Source: Barnesiella sp.
Lineage (GTDB): Bacteria; Bacteroidota; Bacteroidia; Bacteroidales; Muribaculaceae
Length of the DNA stretch: 64,000 bases
Reading direction: 5' to 3'
Assembly: GCA_014801075.1 (NCBI GenBank)
Contig: JAAVEW010000008.1
Span: forward strand, 79,850-143,849
A model generated the notes under the pieces. That model saw only the letters and a list, made by a program, of their open reading frames with translations. It was not told the origin of the DNA and did not search any database. Position numbers and translations under genes: made by a program. How positions within the stretch are numbered: the stretch's first letter is position 1; each line of letters opens with the position of its first letter. Below, one piece after another: positions 31,171-41,787 of this stretch.

Positions 31171-31755
31171 ATGTTGGGTGATTTTATTCTTTGCTCACTT
31201 GCTGGGTTGGGGGTCATCTTTATTCTTGTAGGTATATATGCTTTTATAGAGGCTTCAAAAGTTTCTAAAAAGAAATCAAATGATGTGGTAACTATTGATG
31301 TTAGTTACGACGATAAGACTCGAGATGCTTTAGCTTCTTTGAACTCGACTACCCCGACTGTGGTAGAGGATGATAGTTTTGAGAATGATGAACTGGTCAT
31401 GACGTTGCTTAAATTTGATGATGACCGGTTGATAGAGATTATTGAAAACTCGCTACTATATCGCGATGAATGTCGGGATAAGGCAAGAAAGATTTTGGCA
31501 CGCCGAACATCGTGGGAGAAGATAAAGGAATATACCGATACGGATTTGATGCGGATTATTACGACTGACAAAGATCTGTATGACGACAGTATGAAAGGGG
31601 CTGCGTCAATGGAACTATACAACCGTCACAGTCCGCTCCTCTTTAAGGAAATCCGCTCAATGTCCTACTCCACAATAACGGATATTGCAGACGGCAAACT
31701 AAAGACTCCCGAAGGCATCCGCCTCGCAGCAAAACGCTACCTATCACAAAACTAA
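31171..31755 (+). CDS. Hypothetical protein with N-terminal TM
   Basis: Intact 194-aa ORF, TM ILCSLAGLGVIFILVGIYAFI. Confidence 0.6.
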   Translation: MLGDFILCSLAGLGVIFILVGIYAFIEASKVSKKKSNDVVTIDVSYDDKTRDALASLNSTTPTVVEDDSFENDELVMTLLKFDDDRLIEIIENSLLYRDECRDKARKILARRTSWEKIKEYTDTDLMRIITTDKDLYDDSMKGAASMELYNRHSPLLFKEIRSMSYSTITDIADGKLKTPEGIRLAAKRYLSQN

Positions 31756-31838
31756 TCAGTCCTTCTTTGAAAATTATCGCTGCCTATCACAAGAGTATCT
31801 TACTGCAAAAGTAAAGTTACTGCGGATTGGTGGCAGTA

Positions 31839-31929
31839 CGTGGTGGGGCCGTCCTCGGCCGCACTTAAGTTGCATTATCGTAGGATGTTACGTAGCTTCT
31901 TAAGCGCGGCCGGGGACGGCCCCGCCACG
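31839..31929. repeat. Long imperfect palindrome (31-nt arms, 29-nt loop)
   Basis: Left CGTGGTGGGGCCGTCCTCGGCCGCACTTAAG; right CTTAAGCGCGGCCGGGGACGGCCCCGCCACG, 3 mismatches. Confidence 0.92.
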
Positions 31930-31967
31930 TAGCGGACAATACCCTGTCCGACGTCTCTCCGCGCGTT

Positions 31968-32059
31968 TTCGGTAATTTGGCACGGTATTATTCGGTGATT
32001 TGGCATGAATCTATTCGGTAATTTGGCCGTGATTCGTTCGGTGATTTGGCACGGTTTGT
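31968..32059. repeat. 23-bp-period tandem repeat, 4 copies, core TTCGGTRATTTGGC
   Basis: Copies start at 31968, 31991, 32014, 32037; 14-nt core with alternating A/G at position 7 and a variable 9-nt tail. Confidence 0.93.
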
Positions 32060-32150
32060 GTGGCGGGGGTCTCCTGACCCGCGCTTTGAGTGGGGGGTAC
32101 GAGAGAGGGTGTGGAGGCTTATGGAGCGCGGGTCAGGAGACCCCCGCCAC
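32060..32150. repeat. Perfect 26-bp inverted repeat (39-nt loop)
   Basis: GTGGCGGGGGTCTCCTGACCCGCGCT at 32060-32085 and its exact reverse complement at 32125-32150. Confidence 0.93.
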
Positions 32151-32245
32151 GAGGTAGAACCCCCGCCACGAGGTGAGACTGCTGTCACGAGGGGGCTACC
32201 TATGCCGTGAGGGTATTTTCCCTCCTCCCCCCCGTTACGAGGGGG

Positions 32246-34459
32246 TTAGGATTGTTCGAGGGTGATTTTGATTTCGGGGTAGGAGATGTTGGAGGGGACA
32301 ACTTCGCGGATGTCTTTGAGGGTGTAGGCGGTGGTGAAGCCGGCGGCGGCTTTGCGGATTATTATCTGATGGTCTTTGGGAACGAGTTCGTCGATGTCGA
32401 TGAGGCCCTGACCTACAAGGCGACCGAGGTGGCCGTAGATGGTCCAGGGTTTCAGGTTGCGCTGCTCGGCAATCTGTTCGGGCGACATGCCGCTCTTGTA
32501 GAGGCGCAGTGTCTCTTTGACGGTGTCGACTTTGGGCTTCTTCTCTTCGGCCTTTTTCTCGGTTTTGGTGGTGGATTTTATGCGTATTTCCTTTTTCTTT
32601 TTGCCTGTGGGGCGGATGTCAATGTCGTCGAGGAGCGCTTTGGCCTTGATTGACAGGTAGGCCGAGGTGGAAAATGGCGTGGATGACAGTCCGCGGAAGA
32701 GGGCATATTTCAACGTTACGCTTTGGCGCAGTGCCGAGAGAGCGTTGTTGTAGAGTTCGGCCACGCGCTTGTTCTCGATGTTGATTACGGAGTCGATGGT
32801 GAGGAGTGATTCGAAAATATCATGTACGGTCTTGTCGAAGTAGCGGCAGGAGTCGGTGATACGTTTTTCGAGGGGCGAGTCGGCGATGTCGTAGCCGGCC
32901 TGCTGCATGGCGGCGTAGTATTGCGGACGGAATCGGGCGGCAATGTCGGTAAGTTTTTCCTGCAACGGACGGCGCACGGCCTTGACGCGAATCAGGAACT
33001 TGGGGTAGCGCGAGGAGAGATGCTCGTCAACCACGCGCAGGAACCATTGATAGTCACGGTCAACGTCGGCAAAAGAGTAGAGTTCGTCGAGGAGCGAGAG
33101 GGTGTAGCTTTGTCGCAACGAGGGAAGGAGAGCTATGTTGCTCTCCATGCGGCCCTTCTCCGAGTCGATGTAAGAGTTGACGGCAGGGTCGGTGATGAGA
33201 GCCTGCGGGGCTATGGGGGCGGTCAGTATGATGCCTTCGAGCGAGCGGCAGCGGCTCAGGGCCACGTAGGTCTGGCCGTGGGCAAAGGAGGAGTTGATGT
33301 CGAGGGTAACTTTGTCGAAGGTGAGGCCCTGGCTCTTGTGGACGGTGATGGCCCAGGCGGTGCGCAGCGGGTATTGGGTGAACGAGCCGGCGATTTCCTC
33401 CTTGATTTCCTTGCTGTCGGGGTCGAGCGTGTAGCGGTTGTTTTCCCAGGTGACGGGGGTGACGGTTACGGGTTCGTCGGAGTCGGAACATGACACTTCG
33501 ATCGATTCGCCCGAGATGCGGGTGATAACGCCGATTTTGCCGTTGTAATAGGCATGGGCGGCAGTGGGGTCATTTTTCACGAACATGACCTGCGCCCCGG
33601 CTTTGAGCACGAGTTGCGCTTCGGCGGGATAGTTCTGCTCGGGGAAGTCGCCCGTGACGCGGCAGTTGAAGGTGAAAGGTTGCGAGGGTAGGCGGTCGAG
33701 GCATGACTGATTGTAGGCGTTGGCCGAATTGTTGTGGGTGGTGAGTCGGATGCGGTCGCGCTCGGCGGCATTGGTTTCGGGGAGGTAGCGCGCGTTGAGG
33801 CGGTCGACATCGTTGCGGGTGAGCGCTCCGGCACGCACCTTGGCGAGGATGTCGATGAAAGCGTCGTCCTGCTGGCGGTAGATTTTCGACAGTTCCACGG
33901 TGACGTAGGGGAGTTGTCGCAGGGCGTGGCTTGAGAAGAAATAGGGGGTGTCGTAGTGCTGCGCGAGCATGGCCCACTCGTCATTTTTGGTGACGGGGGA
34001 GAGCTGCATCAGGTCGCCGATGAGTAGCAGCTGCACGCCGCCGAAGGGGCGGAGCGGGTCGCGGTGACGGCGCAGCGTGTCGTCGATGCGGTCGAGCAGG
34101 TCGGCGCGCACCATTGATATTTCGTCGATGACAAGCAGGTCGAGGGTACGGATAAGATTCTTCTTCTGCCGGGCCATGCGGAAGCGGTTGTTGCCTTCGC
34201 TGACCGTAGCTCCGGGGACGAACGGGCCGGGTGAGAACTGGAAGAAAGAGTGGATAGTCTGGCCTCCGGCATTGATGGCTGCCACGCCGGTGGGGGCGAG
34301 GACGACCATGCGTTTGGGCAGAGCCGTGCGCAGGTGACGCAGGAAGGTAGTCTTGCCGGTGCCCGCTTTCCCGGTAAGGAACAGCGAAGTGCCGGTGTTG
34401 GCCACGAACTGCCACGCAATATTCATCTCGCGGTTGGTTTCCTCAATCTGTGGTGTCAT
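32246..34459 (-). CDS. PIF1-like AAA/SF1B helicase with C-terminal HTH domain
   Basis: LFLTGKAGTGKTTFLRHLRTALPKRMVVLAPTGVAAINAGGQTIHSFFQ; WAITVHKSQGLTFDKV; C-terminal HTH_40-like segment. Confidence 0.92.
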   Translation of the reverse strand: MTPQIEETNREMNIAWQFVANTGTSLFLTGKAGTGKTTFLRHLRTALPKRMVVLAPTGVAAINAGGQTIHSFFQFSPGPFVPGATVSEGNNRFRMARQKKNLIRTLDLLVIDEISMVRADLLDRIDDTLRRHRDPLRPFGGVQLLLIGDLMQLSPVTKNDEWAMLAQHYDTPYFFSSHALRQLPYVTVELSKIYRQQDDAFIDILAKVRAGALTRNDVDRLNARYLPETNAAERDRIRLTTHNNSANAYNQSCLDRLPSQPFTFNCRVTGDFPEQNYPAEAQLVLKAGAQVMFVKNDPTAAHAYYNGKIGVITRISGESIEVSCSDSDEPVTVTPVTWENNRYTLDPDSKEIKEEIAGSFTQYPLRTAWAITVHKSQGLTFDKVTLDINSSFAHGQTYVALSRCRSLEGIILTAPIAPQALITDPAVNSYIDSEKGRMESNIALLPSLRQSYTLSLLDELYSFADVDRDYQWFLRVVDEHLSSRYPKFLIRVKAVRRPLQEKLTDIAARFRPQYYAAMQQAGYDIADSPLEKRITDSCRYFDKTVHDIFESLLTIDSVINIENKRVAELYNNALSALRQSVTLKYALFRGLSSTPFSTSAYLSIKAKALLDDIDIRPTGKKKKEIRIKSTTKTEKKAEEKKPKVDTVKETLRLYKSGMSPEQIAEQRNLKPWTIYGHLGRLVGQGLIDIDELVPKDHQIIIRKAAAGFTTAYTLKDIREVVPSNISYPEIKITLEQS

Positions 34460-34480
34460 ATACAGGTAGTATTCAGAATA

Positions 34481-35419
34481 TTATTGTTTGTTTAACCGGT
34501 TGAAATCAATCATGCGCAGGCGGAATGCCACCCGGTCGCGGCGCTTTATGGAATCGAGGATAAGTCCTGTAGCAAACAGCAGCATGGCGAAGATAAACAT
34601 AAAGCATGAAAAGATAAGTGTCGGGAAACGTGGCACAAGGCCGGTCTCGAAATACTCGACGAATACCGGTATTGCCATTATCACTGAAATCAGAGAGATT
34701 ACGGCAGAGAGAATAGAGAAAAATTGCAATGGACGGAAGTCGCGGAAAAGCATGAAGATAGTGCGTAACACCTTAAAGCCATCGCTAAAAGTGCTGAGTT
34801 TTGATACGCTGCCCTGAGGGCGGTCGCGATAGCCAACAGGATGCTCCGATATGTTGAATCCTTTGTCGAGGGCATGGATAGTCATTTCGGTCTCTATCTC
34901 AAATCCGGGACTCATTGCAGGGAAATTTTTGGCGAAGCGATAGCTCAGTGCGCGGCTTCCAGTCATAATGTCATTGACCGAAGAGTTGAAAATACGATTG
35001 ATGAGCCAGCGCACGAGACGGTTGCCGGAATTATGGAACGGGCGGCGGTTTTCGGTGAAATAGCTGCTGCTGAGGCGGTCGCCTATAGCCATGTCAATAT
35101 CATGGTGGAGAACATCGTCGACGAGTACCGCGGTGTCGGCGGCAGGATAGGTATCATCGCCGTCGGTGATGAGGTAGCAGTCGGCTTCGATGTCGGTGAG
35201 CATCGCTGCCACGACGTTGCCTTTGCCCTGACGGCTCGCGAAACGCACCTCGGCCCCGGCTGCACGCGCGACAGCGGCAGTGTTGTCGGTCGAATTGTTG
35301 TCGTAGACATATATGATGGCCGTAGGATATTGGCGTCGGTAGTCCTCAATCACGCCGGTAATCGTGAGGCTTTCATTGTAGCAGGGTATCAGGATTGCAA
35401 TTTTTTCTCTTGCTGCCAT
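34481..35419 (-). CDS. Family 2 glycosyltransferase, dolichyl-phosphate-mannose-synthase-like
   Basis: IAILIPCYNESLTITGVIEDYRRQYPTAIIYVYDNNSTDNT; two C-terminal TMs. Confidence 0.93.
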   Translation of the reverse strand: MAAREKIAILIPCYNESLTITGVIEDYRRQYPTAIIYVYDNNSTDNTAAVARAAGAEVRFASRQGKGNVVAAMLTDIEADCYLITDGDDTYPAADTAVLVDDVLHHDIDMAIGDRLSSSYFTENRRPFHNSGNRLVRWLINRIFNSSVNDIMTGSRALSYRFAKNFPAMSPGFEIETEMTIHALDKGFNISEHPVGYRDRPQGSVSKLSTFSDGFKVLRTIFMLFRDFRPLQFFSILSAVISLISVIMAIPVFVEYFETGLVPRFPTLIFSCFMFIFAMLLFATGLILDSIKRRDRVAFRLRMIDFNRLNKQ

Positions 35420-36587
35420 GATTGACGAGATAATATGTTGTTATGCAATAATATGTGATAAGCAAAGTGCGCCATGTGAAGAAGAAGTGGACTATGGAGT
35501 GATTCTTTAATACGATAAACCATAGTATGGGGAGCGCGGCTATGAAGAGTAGCGCATCGAGCCTGTATTTCTTTCTGCGTCCGATGAACGTGGTAATCAG
35601 AAGCAAGATGGCTGTGACGGCGAGCAAGAGAAGGAGCAGGCGAGAGTCGGAGGGGATGTCGCCGGTGCGTTCATCGATACCCTCCATAGCTTTAATAAAC
35701 AGATTCTTCCCCGTGATGATAGAACCGACAATCCATTTTGAAGCCCAAAGCAGCCCGTAGCCGAGTCCCCAGGAGAGCGTGGCGACAGTTGCATCGCGGC
35801 GGTTGCTGCTATGGCGCATAAGAAGCAGCGCTGCGAGTGGAAAGCATAGGGTGAAGAGGGGGAATGTCAGAAAGTCGAAGTAGGTGGTAAGGGCACCTAT
35901 GGTGAAGAATGTTATCGGGAAATTGCGCAGTGACATCGTGAGCTTCGGAACGCAGAGAATGCAGAGCATCGCGATAAACGTGATGAAATAGATGTCGGTG
36001 AGTTGCAATGACCACATGGTCAGAGGGAAGCCCGAGAGCAGGATAAATGCTGCAAAGGTAAGCGCATAGCGTGCGGCGGTACGACGCCACAGACATGCGG
36101 TTACGGCAATAAAAAGTATTACGCCGATCACGGTATTGAATATCATGAGCGGCTTAAGCGTTGTGAATGTCATGGCGATGCGGGCCGGGAGTTGATGTCC
36201 CTGCCAGTAGCGGGAGTAATCAATCATTGGTCCTTCGCCAAATATCTTTAGCGTATTGTCATACTGAAAGTCGTTGGCCGGAATGTAGTTCATCATTGCG
36301 GCGTCGATGGGATACGACGTGTCGGCCGCGCGCACCATGTCGAGAATGATGCGGTCGGTGAAAGTGTCGTGATAAAGCAGCGACGGGATTACGGGTGTGT
36401 CGGGTGACTGTGGTATTTCATAGAGTTGACCTGTCGAAGTAGCGGTGTTGCTCATTACGGCCGATGACGGAATGAGATGCACGGCTATGATTGCTCCGGT
36501 AAATATGCAGAGCAACAGGAGCCACGTGATGCCCAGCGGGAGCATCAGACGCCGTATGATGGATAGGTAAGACGCTGTATGTTGCAT
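35373..36587 (-). CDS. Polytopic membrane protein of unknown function
   Basis: Multiple hydrophobic segments; overlaps start of GT2 gene. Confidence 0.65.
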   Translation of the reverse strand: MQHTASYLSIIRRLMLPLGITWLLLLCIFTGAIIAVHLIPSSAVMSNTATSTGQLYEIPQSPDTPVIPSLLYHDTFTDRIILDMVRAADTSYPIDAAMMNYIPANDFQYDNTLKIFGEGPMIDYSRYWQGHQLPARIAMTFTTLKPLMIFNTVIGVILFIAVTACLWRRTAARYALTFAAFILLSGFPLTMWSLQLTDIYFITFIAMLCILCVPKLTMSLRNFPITFFTIGALTTYFDFLTFPLFTLCFPLAALLLMRHSSNRRDATVATLSWGLGYGLLWASKWIVGSIITGKNLFIKAMEGIDERTGDIPSDSRLLLLLLAVTAILLLITTFIGRRKKYRLDALLFIAALPILWFIVLKNHSIVHFFFTWRTLLITYYCITTYYLVNHGSKRKNCNPDTLLQ

Positions 36588-36731
36588 CGCTTCTATGATG
36601 CGGGAGCATCTGCTGCCGCAGTTGGTTGATATATCGGAATTTTAAGTAAAGCGGACGGTGGAAGTTTGTTTCACCGCCCGCTTCAGCTGTTTAAGTTATG
36701 TCGGATAGTGACTGTGTGTCACATTCTCACA

Positions 36732-37892
36732 TTATGCAAGGAATCCGAGGAGCACACCGGCTGCTACTGCCGAACCTATGACGCCGGCCACGTTGGGACC
36801 CATAGCGTGCATGAGCAGGTAGTTGCTGGGATCGTACTGCAATCCGAGGTTGTTGGAGATACGCGCCGACATGGGCACGGCCGATACGCCGGCGTTGCCG
36901 ATGAGGGGGTTGATTTTCTTCGACTTCGGAAGCACGAGGTTGAAGAGTTTGACGAAGCAAACACCTGATGCGGAGGCGATGATAAACGCCATGAAACCGA
37001 GGCAGAAGATAAAGATTGTCTCCTTGGTGAGGAACGAGGTGGCCTGGGTTGAGGCACCTACGGTCATGCCGAGAAGGATTGTGACGATGTCGGTAAGGGC
37101 ATTGGAGGCAGTCTTGGCCAGACGGGTGGTCACGCCGCACTCGCGCAGCAGGTTACCGAAGAAGAGCATACCCAGCAGGGGCAGACCCGAGGGCACCACG
37201 AAGCAGGTGAGGAGCATGCCGACGATGGGGAAGATGATTTTCTCGTTCTGAGAGACGGCGCGGGCCGGTTTCATCTTTATCAGGCGCTCCTTGCGGGTGG
37301 TGAGCAGCTTCATGATGGGGGGCTGAATCACGGGTACGAGGGCCATGTAGGAGTAGGCCGATACCGCGATGGCACCCATCAGGTTGGGGGCGAGTTTCGA
37401 CGACAGGAAGATTGCCGTGGGACCGTCGGCACCGCCGATGATGGCGATGGCACCTGCCTGGTCGGGCATGAAGCCCAGGGCGCAGGCTACCATGTAGGCG
37501 CCGAAGATACCGAACTGAGCGGCGGCTCCGATGAGCATCAGTTTCGGGTTGGCGATGAGCGACGAGAAGTCGGTCATGGCGCCGATGCCGAGGAAGATGA
37601 GCGGGGGATACCATCCGGCGCTCACGCCGTTGTAGAGGATATTGAGCACTGAGCCTTCCTCGTAGATACCAATTTCGAGGCCGGCGGTGGTGTTGAACGG
37701 CACGTTACCGATGAGGATACCGAAGCCGATGGGGACGAGTAGCATGGGCTCGAAGTTCTTCTTTATCGCGAGATAAATGAAGAACAAGCCGACGGCGAGC
37801 ATGACGAAGTGTTGCCATGTCGCGTTGTAAAAACCGGTCAGATGCCAGAACTCAGTCAGGTTGCCGGTAAGAAAATCACTGAATGTTTCCAT
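36732..37892 (-). CDS. Na+-translocating decarboxylase beta subunit (OadB/MmdB)
   Basis: GIGAMTDFSSLIANPKLMLIGAAAQFGIFGAYMVACALGFMPDQAGAIAIIGGADGPTAIFLSSKLAP. Confidence 0.96.
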   Translation of the reverse strand: METFSDFLTGNLTEFWHLTGFYNATWQHFVMLAVGLFFIYLAIKKNFEPMLLVPIGFGILIGNVPFNTTAGLEIGIYEEGSVLNILYNGVSAGWYPPLIFLGIGAMTDFSSLIANPKLMLIGAAAQFGIFGAYMVACALGFMPDQAGAIAIIGGADGPTAIFLSSKLAPNLMGAIAVSAYSYMALVPVIQPPIMKLLTTRKERLIKMKPARAVSQNEKIIFPIVGMLLTCFVVPSGLPLLGMLFFGNLLRECGVTTRLAKTASNALTDIVTILLGMTVGASTQATSFLTKETIFIFCLGFMAFIIASASGVCFVKLFNLVLPKSKKINPLIGNAGVSAVPMSARISNNLGLQYDPSNYLLMHAMGPNVAGVIGSAVAAGVLLGFLA

Positions 37893-37918
37893 TATGTGTG
37901 GTCGTTATTCAATGTGAC

Positions 37919-38353
37919 TTATTCGAGGGTAATGATAGGAGTGCCTTCGAGCACTGAGTCGCCGGCATTGACATTGATGGCTGCCACGTTGCCGTCGCGG
38001 CCGGCGTGGATGGCGTTTTCCATCTTCATGGCTTCGAGGATGGCAACAGTATCAGATGCCTTGACTGTGTCGCCTACCTTGACAGCAATCGAAACTACCA
38101 CGCCGGGCAGGGGAGCCTTGACGGCTTCTTTGCCGGCCGATACCGAGGGCTTGGCGATGATTTTCTCGCCGGAGTCGGTGCGGGGTGCTGCCGAGGGGCG
38201 TGAGGTTTTGACTACGGTGACGGGAGTGCCGGTCTTTTCGAGTTCCACTTTGTAGGGGATACCGTTGACTTCAACCTGTGCGATGCCGTTGTCGATGTCA
38301 CCGATGCCTACTTTGTAGGTGTTTCCGTTGATTTTATAATTGTAATGTTTCAT
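37919..38353 (-). CDS. Biotin carboxyl carrier subunit
   Basis: APLPGVVVSIAVKVGDTVKASDTVAILEAMKMENAIHA. Confidence 0.95.
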   Translation of the reverse strand: MKHYNYKINGNTYKVGIGDIDNGIAQVEVNGIPYKVELEKTGTPVTVVKTSRPSAAPRTDSGEKIIAKPSVSAGKEAVKAPLPGVVVSIAVKVGDTVKASDTVAILEAMKMENAIHAGRDGNVAAINVNAGDSVLEGTPIITLE

Positions 38354-38374
38354 TGTTGTAGAAATGTGAGGTGG

Positions 38375-39319
38375 TTAGCGTTTGGGAAGTTCACGCATTG
38401 AATAGATTTTCGAGTTCCAGGGTGAGTAAGACTTCTTCACTTTGTTGATAGTGAGGATAGTCTGCTCGGTGTCGTGGGCGTCGAGATGCTCGTGGAGGGC
38501 CATGACGATGGCGGCGATTTCTTCGCCTGAGTCATGGTCGGGACGAGCGTCGCGGGCCACTTCCTTGGGCGCGAGACCCTGTGACTTCATCTTGTTGGCA
38601 CGGGTGATTTTCTCACCGATTTTGCTGATGAGCATGAAGCAGAGGCAGAGCACGAGCAGGGCGGTGAACACGATGCACATGGCCATGATGGTCAGCGCGA
38701 AGCCGCGTTTGTCGCGTTCGTGGAACGTATCTACTTTCTTGTTGGTGTCCTTGATGATGTTGTTGCTCGAAGGGGTGATGTACTTGCCTTCGGAGCCGTC
38801 GCGCACTTCCCAGGCCTCGGGGTCGTTGGTGCCTCCTTCGCCGTCAATCTTGCGGGCGTAAGAGGAGCCGGCAGCGAGGTCGGCGGGGACTACGATTTCA
38901 TCGATGAGGGTGCGGCCGTCGGCATCGTAGATGGCGATGTAGTTGTCGCGGCCGGGGGTGAGCACGAAGTTGGTGTGGAAAGTACCGCGGGTAGGCAGTG
39001 AGTCAGCCCAGAAGATGACGTGCTGGCGCTTGGGTATCTTGGTGTTGACGTCGCCAAGGGGCACGGCATACATCAGTGCCTTGTCGATGCTGTCGGGGTT
39101 GTCAAACTTCACGGTTGTGATATACACGCTCGATATTTCGAGGGGAGCGAAGGTGGAGTTGAAGAGTTCCACCCAGGCGCCCTTTTCGCCGTAGTCGTCA
39201 ACGATGGAGCCGGTATTGTCGACCATCACCTCGTTGATGCGCAGTCCGCCGCGGCTCTGAGCAGCGACCGACAGGCAACCCATCACACCGAGAAGAAGCA
39301 ATAAAAATGATTTTTTCAT
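38375..39319 (-). CDS. OadG-family decarboxylase gamma/delta subunit with N-terminal lamin-tail-like domain
   Basis: LRINEVMVDNTGSIVDDYGEKGAWVELFNSTFAPLEISSVYIT plus C-terminal OadG-type TM and cytoplasmic tail. Confidence 0.8.
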   Translation of the reverse strand: MKKSFLLLLLGVMGCLSVAAQSRGGLRINEVMVDNTGSIVDDYGEKGAWVELFNSTFAPLEISSVYITTVKFDNPDSIDKALMYAVPLGDVNTKIPKRQHVIFWADSLPTRGTFHTNFVLTPGRDNYIAIYDADGRTLIDEIVVPADLAAGSSYARKIDGEGGTNDPEAWEVRDGSEGKYITPSSNNIIKDTNKKVDTFHERDKRGFALTIMAMCIVFTALLVLCLCFMLISKIGEKITRANKMKSQGLAPKEVARDARPDHDSGEEIAAIVMALHEHLDAHDTEQTILTINKVKKSYSPWNSKIYSMRELPKR

Positions 39320-39356
39320 AAAATAAGACGCTTTTTACGGTCAGTGATGTGAAATA

Positions 39357-40910
39357 TTAAAGAGGTATGTTGCCATGTTTCTTGGCGGGGTTGACCACTT
39401 TCTTGGTGGCGAGCTGCTGCAGGGCGCGGATGACGCGGAAACGGGTGTTGCGCGGCTCGATGACATCGTCGATGTAGCCGTACTTGGCTGCGTTGTAGGG
39501 GTTGCAGAAGAGTTTGTTGTACTCGGCCTCTTTCTCGGCGAGAACGGCTTTGGGGTTCTCGGCAGCCTTGGCTTCCTTGGCGTAGAGCACTTCAACGGCA
39601 CCTGCACCGCCCATAACGGCGATTTCGGCAGTAGGCCATGCGTAGTTCATGTCGCCGCGGAGCTGCTTACAGCTCATCACGATATGGCTGCCGCCGTAGC
39701 TCTTACGCAGTGTGACTGTAACCTTGGGCACGGTTGCTTCGCCGTAGGCGTAGAGCAGTTTCGCGCCGTGGAGGATGACGCCGTTGTATTCCTGACCGGT
39801 GCCGGGGAGGAAGCCGGGGACGTCGACGAGTGTCACCAAGGGGATATTGAAGGCGTCGCAGAAGCGTACGAAGCGTGCGCCCTTACGCGATGCGTTGGAG
39901 TCGAGCACGCCGGCGAGGTATTTGGGCTGGTTGGCCACGATACCTACGGCCTGACCGTTGAAGCGGGCGAAACCTACGATGAGGTTCTTGGCATAGTCGC
40001 GCTGCACTTCGAGGAACTCGCCGTTGTCGATGATGGCGCCGATTACCTCATACATGTTGTAGGGACGGTTGGCGGCGTCGGGGATGATTTCGTTGAGTGA
40101 GTCCTCCAGACGGTCGATGGGGTCGGTACATTCCACGAGGGGTGCCTCCTCGAGGTTGTTCTGGGGCATGAAGCTGAGGAGCTTGCGGGCGATTTTGAGG
40201 GCTTCCTCGCCATCTTCGGTAGCGAAGTGAGCCACACCGCTCTTGGCAGAGTGAACTTCGGCGCCGCCGAGAGCTTCCTGAGTAACGTCTTCGCCGGTCA
40301 CGGTCTTTACCACCTTCGGGCCGGTGAGGAACATGTATGAGATACCCTTGGCCATGATGGTGAAGTCAGTGAGGGCGGGAGAGTAAACCGCGCCGCCGGC
40401 ACAGGGACCGAGGATACATGAAATCTGGGGAATTACGCCCGAAGCGAGGATGTTGCGCTGGAATATTTCGGCGTAGCCGGCCAATGCGTTGATACCTTCC
40501 TGGATACGTGCGCCACCCGAGTCGTTAAGACCGATGACGGGGGCACCCATCTTCATGGCCATATCCATGATTTTGCATATCTTGAGAGCCATGGTCTCGG
40601 AGAGCGAGCCGCCGAACACGGTGAAGTCCTGGGCGAACACGTAGACGAGGCGGCCGTCGATTGTACCGTAACCGGTCACGACGCCGTCGCCGAGATATGA
40701 TTTCTTCTCCTGACCGAAGTTGGTGCAACGGTGACGCACAAACATGTCGAGTTCCTCAAATGAACCCTCGTCGAGAAGCTGTGCGATGCGCTCGCGGGCA
40801 GTGTATTTGCCGCGCTCGTGCTGTTTCTGGATTGCTTTTTCGCCGCCGCCGATACGTGCTTCGGCGCGCATGTCGATAAGCTCTTTTACTTTTTCGAGTT
40901 GGTTACTCAT
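39357..40910 (-). CDS. Acyl-CoA (methylmalonyl/propionyl-CoA) carboxylase/decarboxylase alpha subunit
   Basis: Carboxyltransferase motifs [40 protein letters not shown]. Confidence 0.95.
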   Translation of the reverse strand: MSNQLEKVKELIDMRAEARIGGGEKAIQKQHERGKYTARERIAQLLDEGSFEELDMFVRHRCTNFGQEKKSYLGDGVVTGYGTIDGRLVYVFAQDFTVFGGSLSETMALKICKIMDMAMKMGAPVIGLNDSGGARIQEGINALAGYAEIFQRNILASGVIPQISCILGPCAGGAVYSPALTDFTIMAKGISYMFLTGPKVVKTVTGEDVTQEALGGAEVHSAKSGVAHFATEDGEEALKIARKLLSFMPQNNLEEAPLVECTDPIDRLEDSLNEIIPDAANRPYNMYEVIGAIIDNGEFLEVQRDYAKNLIVGFARFNGQAVGIVANQPKYLAGVLDSNASRKGARFVRFCDAFNIPLVTLVDVPGFLPGTGQEYNGVILHGAKLLYAYGEATVPKVTVTLRKSYGGSHIVMSCKQLRGDMNYAWPTAEIAVMGGAGAVEVLYAKEAKAAENPKAVLAEKEAEYNKLFCNPYNAAKYGYIDDVIEPRNTRFRVIRALQQLATKKVVNPAKKHGNIPL

Positions 40911-40955
40911 AATTTCTTTTAATATAATCTTTGTGATAAAGTCAGTTGATTAACA

Positions 40956-41375
40956 TTATTTGTTGGGGTCCTCGCAAAGCTCGATGAGCGCGCCGCAGGT
41001 CGATTTGGGGTGGAGGAAGGCGATGTTGAGGCCTTCGGCACCTTTGCGGGGAGCCTTGTCGATGAGACGGCAACCTTTTTCTTCAGCTTCGGCAAGGGCG
41101 TTGGCTACGCCATCTTCCATAGCGAAGGCGATGTGCTGTATGCCGCCGCGGCCACCGTTGTTGGCGATGAATTTTGATATGGCGCTGTCCTCCGAGGTGC
41201 CTTCGAGAAGCTCAATCTTGGTCTGGCCAACCTTGAAGAAAGCAGTGCGTACCTTCTGGTCAGCTACTTCTTCGATAGCGAAGCATTTGAGACCGAGGAT
41301 GTTTTCGTAGAAAGGGATTGCCTCGTCGAGCGAGGGAACGGCGATGCCGACATGTTCGATGTGAGAAATGTTCAT
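40956..41375 (-). CDS. mce: Methylmalonyl-CoA epimerase
   Basis: HIEHVGIAVPSLDEAIPFYENILGLKC...GIQHIAFAMED. Confidence 0.95.
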   Translation of the reverse strand: MNISHIEHVGIAVPSLDEAIPFYENILGLKCFAIEEVADQKVRTAFFKVGQTKIELLEGTSEDSAISKFIANNGGRGGIQHIAFAMEDGVANALAEAEEKGCRLIDKAPRKGAEGLNIAFLHPKSTCGALIELCEDPNK

Positions 41376-41787
41376 GACAATATTGATTTATAAGATTGAT
41401 TTTTAATAAGTTGATTTATAATATTTTTTATATCTTCGGTATAAAAATACAGTGTTTAAATCATGATAAATTAAAGTCGAGTCGGCCATGCTCGCGATAC
41501 GGCACGGCTAACAAAGTGCAAAGTTAAAAAATTAATCGAGACAACAGTTATAAAAACCAAAAAAATCCAAGCCAAACCTCCCCCTCATGACATCACACTG
41601 TTACCGCGATGCCGGCAATGGAGGCAACGGGTAGGGGAGAATGTCGGCGGGGGCGGAACCATTTCGGCGGGTTTTATGTTTTTAATAGTATCAAAGAGTC
41701 TTCTTTATTTGTATCAAAGGCTATAATATAGAGGAGTAATCTTATCTAAGAGTAATCTAATAGTATAGGAATAAAAAACGCATTATT

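Noticed and set aside
31968-32059. CRISPR array
   Set aside because: 23-bp period with a 14-bp core and only 9-bp variable segments, four units, no cas genes.
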